From Spirodela intermedia (Eukaryota; Streptophyta; Magnoliopsida; Alismatales; Araceae), in the NCBI GenBank assembly GCA_902729315.2, contig LR746280.1, positions 1,732,501 through 1,796,500 on the forward strand: a stretch of 64,000 nt of DNA. Direction: 5' to 3'. Shown here piece by piece: positions 49,228 to 64,000 of the stretch (position 1 is the stretch's first letter; every line of letters begins with the position of its first letter). Both the position numbers and the translations under genes were made by a program. A model generated the notes under the pieces. The model was given only the letters and a program-made list of their open reading frames with translations, ran no database searches and had not been told where the DNA came from.

Positions 49228-49575
49228 GCATCAACTTTGCTTTGAAGCTTCCTTCAGAGACGGGTCAAAGTCAAGCTTAGGTCAACCCTGTCTATTGACA
49301 CCCCAACTAAGGCTGCACCATAAATCATCAAACCAAGGCATCAACTCTGTTCTGAAGCTTCCTTCAGAGACGGGTCAAAGTCAAGCTCAGGTCAACCCTG
49401 TTCTGTTGACACCCCAACCAATGCTGCACCATAAACCATCAAACCAAGGCATCAACTCTGTTCTAAAGCTTCCTTCAGAGACGGGTCAAAGTCAAGCTCA
49501 GGTCAACCCTGTTCTATTGACACCCCAACCAAGGCTGCACCATAAATCATCAAACCAAGGCATCAACTTTGCTCT
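49228..49575. repeat. 110/111-bp tandem minisatellite, about 3.1 copies, rich in W-box motifs
   Basis: Units at 49228-49337 (110 bp), 49338-49448 (111 bp), 49449-49559 (111 bp) and a partial fourth of about 16 bp, each starting GCATCAACT. Copies 2 and 3 differ at only a few positions. Each unit contains GGTCAAAGTCAAG and AGGTCAACC, which give three W-boxes (TTGACC/T) on the minus strand, plus one TTGACA. The full units are a multiple of three except the first, which helps leave a 140-codon open frame (49202-49624) without known domains; I regard that frame as a by-product. Confidence 0.92.
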
Positions 49576-49974
49576 CCGTGATTTATTTCCGCATGTATTT
49601 TCTCCCTGGCTAGAACTGCAGTAGTCGGTCAGCAGTTCAAATGATTTTCAATCGATTGGAAAATAGAAAAAAAAACACTAATTAATAAGAACATCTTGAC
49701 TCATCTGAAGGTTTGATGTAAATCAAGAGTTTAGTACAGATAGACAGGTAGGTGTATCAACTCCAATGCTCGGTTGGAATGGTGACTCAGTTGACCCAAC
49801 TCTCCAGTTTATCAGATGGCGGCCTAATCAGTGATATTATGGCCGTTAGATGTAATTGGAAGGTCAACGATGATCAATCAGGAGAGGAATCTGCAAACTC
49901 TGAACTAGCCCAGATGGTTATTGGGTGAGCTGCGACAATCATAATGTCACTGAATATGGAAGGCGGTGGCGGCC
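49576..49974. other. 3' flank of the UGE gene
   Basis: About 0.4 kb between the minisatellite and the UGE stop codon, including the likely UGE 3' UTR. No separate feature seen. Confidence 0.5.
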
Positions 49975-55548
<5,574 letters not shown>

Positions 55549-57580
55549 CGCCGCCACCGGAGACCAAAATGCCGCTCGCTACCAACTCCCCCCCACTCCC
55601 CCCCCCCACGCCCCTTCCTCTGCAAACACCTCTTCGGCTTTCACGAAACACGAATATAAATAATCAGCCTCCCACGTTTTTTAAATAGCCCCGGAAAAAA
55701 AAAATTGTTCGTTTCCCACTGCCCTGTTGAATAATTCCCTCAATTCGTCGCATATGCCCGGCACGACTTTCCCACATTCACCAGCTAGAGGGAGCGACTA
55801 GCAGCCACGACGGCCCCCTCGCGCGCATGGTCTTATCAGAAGACACAGGCCGTCACCTGCGGCTCCGCCGCGAATCGCGCCGCCGCTGCTCGTCCACTGG
55901 AAGGAATGACGAGAATCCCGGCCATTCCCCCGCCGTGACCTCCTCCACGGGGAAGAAGAAGACGAAAGGGAGGTCGCCGTCCTCGGTGGAGTCGGCTGGC
56001 CGACTCCCTCGCTGTGGCTTCTGCGGCGGACGTGGAAATCGAGAGGATCGAGAATCATGTGGGAAGGAGGATCGCGAGAGATGAAGCATGTGGCATTGCC
56101 GCACGGAGATGGATCTCTTTCACTCTTGCTACATTATTTAACGATAAGGTACATCTAGAAGTATGCACAAGAAGACGGTGGAAATTATATAAGAATATCA
56201 CAGAAGAATCATCGATCTTCTCGATTGGTTCTTACATGGATTTACAGCGGATCTCTCAGACAAAATCCAGAAGAAGCACGATAGATCCAGAGATGCCTGG
56301 CTCCATCTTTCTGCCTGGTTACGCCGCGAGCGTCTGTGGTTAATCTTCCTTCATCACGAACACATTACCTCAGGAGCGGACAATCGATCTGTCTTCAATC
56401 TCGGTGCCCAACCGAGCTCAGGTGATCCGAAGGAAAATTGAAGCCATGATTATCCCTTCAATCACAATTCTCGACTAACAAATGATGGATTCTGTTGATG
56501 TCTTTGGGCTAGGAGCCTAGGAAGAAGGCGGTGGTGCTTCACTGGCTACAGGAAGTCAATGGCTGCGAAGAAACATCACCAAATAACAAGGCGACCAAGA
56601 AACAATGTAAGTTAAACCTTCACCCTTCCAACATCAATATGCAAATCATGACGGGAAACCGGCGGGTGATCTTCATGCTTTTTCTCCTTAACTCACGAAT
56701 GAGAGCATGAACATGGCATAGAAACTAGCTGCCATTTTTATCATCTTGTGGGACATATGCATGAAGATTCCCTGTTCTTAAATGCACGTGGAAGCGAACT
56801 AAAGAAATGCTAGAGATGTAGCAGAAAGTAATAACCTAAGAGACAATTACTTTTCTTGGCATAGGGGTTGACTAAAAAGCTTAAAAAAGATAGCTGAAGG
56901 AATCCTAAAATCCAAGAGGAGCACCTCCAAGAAAGTAATCACCAAAAAAGGAAATCACAGATGATATCAATGAGACTTACAATACTAGTCAAAAGGAGGC
57001 GATCCGAGCTTAATGATGGAAATTGCATCCAAGCTAGGAATGGAAATGATGGGGACCATTTCCATTAATAGATTTTGCAGTGTTTTTCCATTAGCATGAT
57101 GGAAATGATGAGGACCCACCACAAAACATTTGACTTTTGTTACCATAGCTAAAGATTCTGTGAGAGGATGATTAGCTATATTATCACATGTTGATCTTGT
57201 TGAAGTGCACATACTGTTAAGAAAAAAACAAAATCAACGGGGGGATTCAAGAAAATTTTTAATGCATGAGATCATTGAAATTTATAGAAAAAAATAGTAC
57301 GAATCTAAGGGGGTGGTGTCTCCAAATCCATAAAGCCTCATCCCTTTATTACGTTATTAGGAACAACCAAAAAAAAAACATCAATCTAAGAAATTGGCTC
57401 ATCAGATCGGAGGGTTACGCTATGCACTCTGTGTAGTAGTAGTTAACATATTCATGACTAATAAATAGTTAATGCAATAGCGCTAGTAAACTTAGGAAAG
57501 AAAAAAGTGATACTTTTCATCATGAAAGCGATTATGTGTTCTTCAACTGGCGGCTGAATAATGTCCTTACCGAAATACGA
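55549..57580. other. UGE promoter and spacer
   Basis: Proximal part is the UGE promoter/leader, with a C-rich stretch near 55.6 kb. At 55.8-56.1 kb a very GC-rich block has open frames on both strands (for example on the minus strand DLPFVFFFPVEEVTAGEW), but no known domain or splice structure settles whether any is real. The rest, to 57.58 kb, is AT-rich without a recognised gene. Confidence 0.45.
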
Positions 57581-60500
57581 CTACACATGTTCTGTTGATA
57601 TAGGCTGAGATCTAAGAAGCCTTTCGACCTCATCGTTTGCCTCAGCTTGGATCCGCCATTCCTGCATAGATTCATTCCGACATAGGAAAATAAAAACCAG
57701 CATCGTCATTTTGGCAGAAAATATAATCCTGAAGCGGAAGTATATTGTAATTAAGGAAACCCATGCCTCTTCGAGGTTCTCAATTTCCATAGCTTGATTT
57801 ATCTGTTCAGTGATACTTTCCTGCACATAGTTCGCAGACAGCATATGAGGAAGGAAAAGGAAGCTGCATGGAATTGTTGCAGCATATGTGATCAGATTTA
57901 ATGAATAAGCTCTGGGACTCACAGCATTACTTGTTGCTTCTGCAGCAAGAAGATCAGAATCCATTTCCACTTCTATTTCAATCATTGAAGATATCTAGGA
58001 AAGAACAGCACTAATTTCAATAAATGAGATTTATACAGATAATTTTTCAGTTCTATACGATTCCTAGAATGAGGATGCAGGCGGTTCTATCATTGTTGGC
58101 TTGTGGTCATTCAACTCTGTCATACAACATGTTGGTGTAGGACACAATGGTCGTGTATTGTTCCAAAGTTCTCACAGTTCACACACAATCATACATGTCA
58201 TCTTTATTTTTATTTTGAATAATTATGTTTCCCCGTCAACTTCAAAAAAAAAAAAAAACAAGGGAAAGTGGCAACAACATCATTGATCTTCCTCATTGGC
58301 ATACCTTCGCATAGCTTTCAATTAATTGGATCCTTCTCATTAGGGAATCTTCCAAGCCTTCACGAACACTCTTGACCCTGACTCTTCGGGCACTGCACCA
58401 GGAAGCAGCCTCTTACCATGCAGATTTCCAGCCATAGACCCATCATATTATGTATACCAACGACTATTTCGCATGAAATTGTGTTTGTGACAAATTCAAT
58501 GGAAGCATTACTAACCGATAAGAAGGCTCCCCAACTGCTAAAATCTTGTTCTCCAATTGGCACATGCGAGCCAGCATCCAAACCTTTGAATACAGATTAA
58601 GTCGACCCAGTATCAGATCCACTAATGTAGTAGCCCTTTTAAATTACCACCGGTTAGGAGAACTAGTTTAACAGAAGGCAAGACACCTCTTCTTCTGCAC
58701 CCTGAATAAGGCCCTTGATGCGGTTCTGCACCAAGTCATACTGAGATAAAAGCTGCTGCTTCAACGCAATTGTATCCACCATCCTTTTGGGTAGCTGTAA
58801 TCATCAAGAACCATAGAACATGTATGATTTATGTGCCATAAGTAGAAATTAGAAGGTGATAAACTGAAAATAATCAAATGAGATCGACATTCTTCCCCAG
58901 GGTTGTAAGCAGAGGCCATGCTGCATATTTCATCTATGTGACCAATTTTCAGGTTGTGGGGATTACACACCTTCCAAAATATGACATCTATTTCATTTTA
59001 CACCTTTTCTTCTTTTTTTGTTTTTCTGAGAGATTTACTTGATCAATTAGGGTTACACAGTTAATAGCCAACCAAATTCATACCACTGTGTTAACAAAGC
59101 ATTCTCTGCAGCAAGCTAGTGCTTAAGGGCCAAGATCCATTCTAGGTGTTATATTTTGAGAAAACTATAGCTTGTCCGCACCAGATAATAGATATATAAA
59201 CTTTAGTCTAATGGAAGACAAGGAAAAGGGTCGTTTATGCACAAAAAAAGTAAGTATAGTTATCAGCTATAACCTAATCCCTGTAAAATCAGAGAAAGCT
59301 CCTGGTTACCTGATTTAGCTGTGGAAGAATTGCTCGATTTAGGGTGGCCCCCACCGCCACAGATGCAAAAGCAGCAACGGTTATGAGCCTTGGTAGGGTG
59401 GGATCAATGAAGGCAGAGGCAGCATCGCCAGAGGCCAACAGAGCAAAAGCAGGAAAGAGAAAGGACGGACTGAGCATAAAGGAATTTCCATCTTTGGTAG
59501 GTGCCCTCAGCAGAAGTGACTCCCGGCCATTTTTGTGGTTTGTCAAGCACATGGGTTCACCAGGGCTAAACTGAGGCGGCCGGGGATTAAATCTGAGAGG
59601 GCCTCGAAAGAAGTTGGCCGCTGATGCTAGAGTAATAGTCACTCGTTCTCCTTCTTGAGCAGGGAGCTCAACTGTTTTGGTAGCAAACCTGTGTGTTCGA
59701 GCTCTCCCTCCAGGTATCCTAACCTATGGAACAGTTTCAAATGAGTTCTCTAAAGTGGTTATGATAAGATCGAAAAGGGAAAGAATAGTCTCAGAACAAT
59801 GTTCTCCTCTCCCTTCTGAGAAATTCACTTCAAAACATACAAATGGAATAATAGTAATAATAATAAATCGCCATCAGGACATTAAACAAACTTTATAAAG
59901 TCGGTTCCAAGGATTATTCAGTTTAACACCAGATTAGGATATGATAAGGATAATCTTATTTTGCTATTAATGGAGGTAGTTTGATGATAAATGGTCTGGT
60001 GTGGGCGGCTTTCTCCAATTTTGGACTGAGTTCACATGATATGAACTTCACTAGGTCAATTACTACCTAAAGGTTTTTTAGATTGAGCTTAAGCTCTCTT
60101 AGAGGCATAAACAAGTGAACCTGGTTTTTTTTTAAAAAAAAAAAATCAGCTGAAAAAATTCAGCTGTGATTCAGTTCATAGGAGTTTGGCCCAGCTGTGG
60201 TCAACTGAACCAGGGCCACAATCCATAGACACAAACACAAGAGTCAGGTCATCAACATTAAAACATGGCAGCAAGAGAGCTCCACTACACATGATCCTTT
60301 AACTTTTAGGAGGAAAGACATAAGGTTCCGATGACTATTTATAGCCTCGAGGTGTCAATTTCTAATTCTGCCCATCATAAAATTAGAAATAACTTGATCT
60401 CTACACATTTTTAACCCCATACTTACAAGAGATGTTGTAATCCCTTATTAAATCTTAATGAATCACTTTAGTAGGATGATAGCCCCATGATATACAATTC

Positions 60501-62574
60501 ATACATATGTGTGCCCACATTGAGATAAAATCTAACAATACTTCTTTCTTCAGACCATCTCTTCACAAACAAAAAACAGTTGTTATCCCACAATATGCAG
60601 AGTTTTTACTGTCCATTTTTCTCTAAGAATTTCCAGTGGCAGTCGTGTCCCCAGAGTCTCTACCCATTCAGGAGCATTAGATAACCTATGTTAAGTGGCA
60701 AATATTTTGATCTTGAGAGTGATATAAAGTAAACGGCCCAATCATTATCCTACAATTTTTCATAAGATAAGCTTCAACTTTTCTTCCTTGTTTTGGAGGG
60801 GAGGCATGGAACCTAACCCTTCACACCGTCTACCTCAATGAGGAAAGTCAGAAGATGTTGTATGAAACGGAGATATGTCAGAGAAATATTGGAAAACAGA
60901 CTTCTGGCCGAGGAAATACTGGCATCAGTTTAGAATATTTTAGTTAAAATGGGTATATTCAACATTTGCACCCATCTGATATTCATGCTCAAGATAAAGC
61001 ACAGAAAAACTGGAACCCGTCTCTCATATACTAGTTATGTGATCTATGATATGATAAACACAAGTAGTCGAACAAAAGGATTACCACAATGGAATGGATG
61101 GCAGCAGGAACATCTTCATTAATTAACCGCAGAACCCTCAACCCCTTTTGCCAAGGAGAAAATTTGATGCTGCGTTCGGCAGGAGCACATCCTTAGAAAA
61201 GTGAATACCAGACAATCAACACCCTATAAAATTATTAATACAGGTGACCAATCAACTGAATCCATTTCTGTCTTAAAATCGCAGAGGTGAAAAAAGCATG
61301 CATCATCACATAGCACATGTTTTAGTGAAAGATGCATACATGGCACTTCTGCCAAAGAGAACAATCCGATTTATGCCTCTACAATTCATCAAGTTTAAAA
61401 AAGGAGGCACATAAGCGAGACTGAGTGTTGAGCTAGCTCAAATTACCTCTTCTGGGAAGACGAAAAGATCAGAATAAGTAATATCCTTCCGAGTTTCAGC
61501 TTTCAGTAAGTTCCTTCACATCTTGACTAATGTTTTACAGCATTAAATTGGTATTTTCCACCTCTTGTATTGCTAACCCAAGTTTTCACCGTTTTAATAA
61601 ATTCCTTCACTATTCGAGATGATAACCAAAAGAGGATAAGCCTCCCATCAAGACATACTCAAGACAAAAGATGCTTCCAGCTCCTTCTGGCCCAACCAAT
61701 GCACACGGATGTTAGTAAGCATCCACGTGCGAAGGGGAAGGTTGAGGGTTATTAATAAGGGGAACTCTGTTGTATAGGCGTAGGAAGAAGCATTTGGTCC
61801 CAAAGTCTCCGGAGATCCTCCGCCTGTTGTGGTAGAACCGATTCGGTCTCTACGACTCCGTCCCCTCTTTCCCTAACCCCTGTTTCCTATTCTTCTCAAA
61901 AGAAATTATATTCTTACCTGGAACAAGGTTCTCACCTAAGATCATAATGGAATTTCCAGTACAACTTGAGTTACCTGAGAACACTGAAGAACAAATTCCT
62001 GACGAAGTATAAGCTAAAGGAATTTTATATATTTATCTGAAGCAACTCAGTTCACCACCTATGTTAAAATAAGTTAAAATACGTTAAAATTAAATGTCCG
62101 GATAAGAACACCCTGTTTTTAAACAATGGTTTCACCATGATGCTATTTAAGATAACTACCAATCATTACACTGAAAGAATGCATTTATATCGCTTCAAAA
62201 TATTTAACAGGCAAACCCTTCTGAGAATAGTCTTTAAACTTATCAAGAGATCAAGTAGTAGTTCTTACAAACCTGAGCTCTTCAGACGCAATACTGACTA
62301 TGTTTCCAGAAACAAGCTCATATTGGTAGCGGCATTTGGAGCAGGAAGCAACCTGAAAGACACCAAAAGCGCTCTACATTAGCCGCCAACCATAAAAACA
62401 CATTGGGGACAGACCAAGCCAACACCAGTGTCATGAATTGGGAGAACCAGAAAATCTGCATAGTGTAACTCTTTCATTGTATTGGTATGTATATACATAT
62501 ATACTACAATGAAAGTTGTTTAACATTCTGTACTGCCAGAAGCATGTGCCAGGAGAGGGCGAGGGGGGCAGTGG

Positions 62575-62610
<36 letters not shown>

Positions 62611-63474
62611 GAGGGGATGTACCTACCATGTGGGTAATGAAAGAGGAGAAGCGAAAACAGCATGCTTTCGGGCTGGACCCTGGAAGCTTGGTGCCCTCCC
62701 GGATAAGAATGCACATAGAATGACAAAAACTATACTTTTTTCCCTGAAGCATGAGAATATCCTCCCTTTTCTAAAAAATATTTCATTCCCCTCCTTTTTA
62801 TCGGAATTTAGAACTTTCCAACCCATTCATATCCTAAAACTTCTCTGAATAGAGGCAGATTCAATTTGTGAGAAAATCACAGAATTGTTCCAATACATGA
62901 AGCCAACATTTTCAGCAGATTAAAGATGAGAATATTCGCGCAGAGAGTTTCCTTCTACTAAGCGACCATATCCTTCTCTTCCACTCATGATACCACGTTA
63001 TTTTTCTTCAATTTTCGGTTGCCAAGATTCCAGAGAGTTTCCAAAAGTTTTCTAATATTACTCTTTGCCCACTTGTTAATAATCCGCTGCAAGGCGATTT
63101 AATCACCAGAACAAGCTACCCCAAAAAGTAGAACCTCTGCTTAAATAGCCATAAAACCAGTTGGCAATTTCTCCATAGTTGCGCAGTTGTCTATATATTA
63201 TTAAAAGTGAATTTTAATAATTACATCGATGAATATAAAAAGAACAGAACTATATATACATAAGAAAAATCACAACTGCGCCAAAAGCATAAGCAATAGG
63301 CATTTAGCTAGCCAACCCTTAGTGGTTGAGTGATGAGAAAGATACTTTTGTTTGAAATATCGTTCATACTTCATATTCATAGAGAGGGCAACTTACTTGA
63401 ATCCCATGTTGAGCCTGCGCAACAGCAATCGCTATCATACAGGTTGGGCACTTCACAATCTTTCCAAAAGGCAT
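57581..63474 (-). CDS. Zinc-ribbon, membrane-anchored coiled-coil protein, probably plastid-targeted (5' end uncertain)
   Basis: Eleven exons in transcript order: 63474-63397, 62352-62273, 61451-61447 (5-nt microexon), 61191-61085, 59723-59310, 58794-58687, 58583-58516, 58392-58305, 57994-57923, 57820-57767 (or to 57761), 57661-57581. About 384-386 residues. N-terminal KCPTC and SCSKC form a four-Cys zinc ribbon; the middle has RTHRFATKTVELPAQEGERV and GEPMCLTNH; two hydrophobic segments flank GDAASAFIDP; the C-terminal half is an acidic, helical region (CQLENKI...SSMIEIEVEMDSD...NDEVERLL). I recall similar plant proteins but no assigned function. ATG 63474 directly follows a TTTCAG acceptor, so it may be internal; a 36-nt exon candidate lies at 63893-63928. 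The donor after exon 10 is uncertain: GC at 57766 or GT at 57760, both in frame. Confidence 0.8.
61447..61451 (-). other. Candidate 5-nt microexon
   Basis: On the minus strand a pyrimidine-rich tract ending CTTCCCAG is followed by AAGAG and GTAATT. Without it the flanking exons (ending GAGCTCAG, and starting GATGTGCT) join out of frame. With it the junction reads EELRRGCAPAE and the frame continues into the conserved downstream exons. Confidence 0.55.
62577..62607. repeat. (GA)n microsatellite in intron
   Basis: GA tract inside the first visible intron of the zinc-ribbon gene. Confidence 0.93.
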
Positions 63475-64000
63475 CTGAAAACACCCATAGGAGATGCTAA
63501 TGTTTAATTTCACATTCAAAAAAATAAAAAAAGGGATGGAAATAATGGAAAAATAAAATAAAATAATTTGCCTAACTTGGGAACGGCGCCAAGCACACAT
63601 CAACACTTAATGTGATTCAGTGTATTGTACTGACGTTCAACTTAAAGAAACGCTTAATTTGTGAGAAAATAATATATATATATATATATATTCCCGACCC
63701 GGAATCAGCATGACCTACTCTGAAAGAGACATTCAACTTAAAGAAACGCTAATCAATCCCAGATGTCTGGATCTTTCTACCATTAAAATGATAGTTATAA
63801 GGTAACCTGTCACAATTTTCCATACAGCTACATGATTGTAGAAAATCTTCTTCTGGACAAGCATGTTGCATGGCACTGTGGCGTGGGCTTACCAGGCTAG
63901 GAGAAGATATATCTTTCCTAACAAAATTCTACCCCTTTAGCCGAAATTCTTTTTTACCGTTTGTCTCCTCCTCTTGATCACTTCCCTACATTATTTTTTC
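63475..64000. other. 5' part of the zinc-ribbon gene, window edge
   Basis: Probably intron plus upstream exon(s) on the minus strand. A candidate exon 63893-63928 sits between a GGGGTAG acceptor and a GTAAGC donor, is 36 nt and in phase, and encodes NFVRKDISSPSL. A TA tract lies at about 63670-63690. The true start may lie beyond 64000. Confidence 0.35.

Noticed and set aside
49202-49624. 140-codon ATG-started open frame with internal repeats
   Set aside because: It exists because the tandem unit is 111 bp (a multiple of three). No known domain, and no promoter or splice context; treated as a by-product of the minisatellite.
55798-56104. GC-rich open frames upstream of UGE on both strands
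   Set aside because: High GC alone opens several frames here. No conserved motif or preferred frame is visible.

Overview
This is a nuclear window from a flowering plant. Genes have spliced GT-AG introns (CLPX 15 exons, UGE 9), there are LTR retrotransposons and a LINE remnant, a nuclear-type tRNA-Gln, and organelle-targeted proteins. Intronless genes and first exons are very GC-rich while the spacers are AT-rich, and GA/CT microsatellites are abundant near transcription starts. This fits a monocot, probably not a grass; the species cannot be fixed from the sequence.

Layout. 0.2-6.2 kb: two tandem minus-strand AP2/ERF genes of the DREB A-4 (TINY-like) type, each with a G-box upstream. 9.1-10.8 kb: a complete 1.63-kb solo LTR with a perfect 5-bp target duplication. 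About 12-17.4 kb: a badly decayed minus-strand Ty1/copia element. 18.9-21.2 kb: an intronless JAM-type bHLH repressor gene (+) with three tiny uORFs. 22.2 kb: tRNA-Gln(CUG) (-). 23.7-30.0 kb: a gag-only LTR retrotransposon of the same family as the solo LTR, bordered at both ends by head-to-head inverted LTR pieces. 30.0-31.3 kb: a Ty3/gypsy integrase-region remnant (-). 32.1-32.5 kb: a truncated and apparently frameshifted mitochondrial L7/L12-like gene (-), divergent from 33.2-42.3 kb: a full mitochondrial CLPX gene (+). 47.0-48.2 kb: a P-class PPR gene (-). 49.2-49.6 kb: a 111-bp minisatellite packed with W-boxes. 50.0-55.5 kb: a complete UDP-glucose 4-epimerase gene (-). 57.6-63.5+ kb: a gene (-) for a zinc-ribbon, membrane-anchored, coiled-coil protein, probably plastid, whose reading frame seems to need a 5-nt microexon.

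Functionally this is an ordinary mixture: stress and jasmonate transcription factors, mitochondrial proteostasis and expression (CLPX, PPR, L12-like), and sugar-nucleotide metabolism (UGE). No novel defence system or gene cluster is visible. The most unusual items are the gag-only element with two complementary half-LTR palindromes, the CLPX GC-AG intron, the 5-nt microexon, and the W-box minisatellite. Exon boundaries were derived by hand from splice signals, reading frame and remembered family conservation; no alignment or transcript evidence was available.
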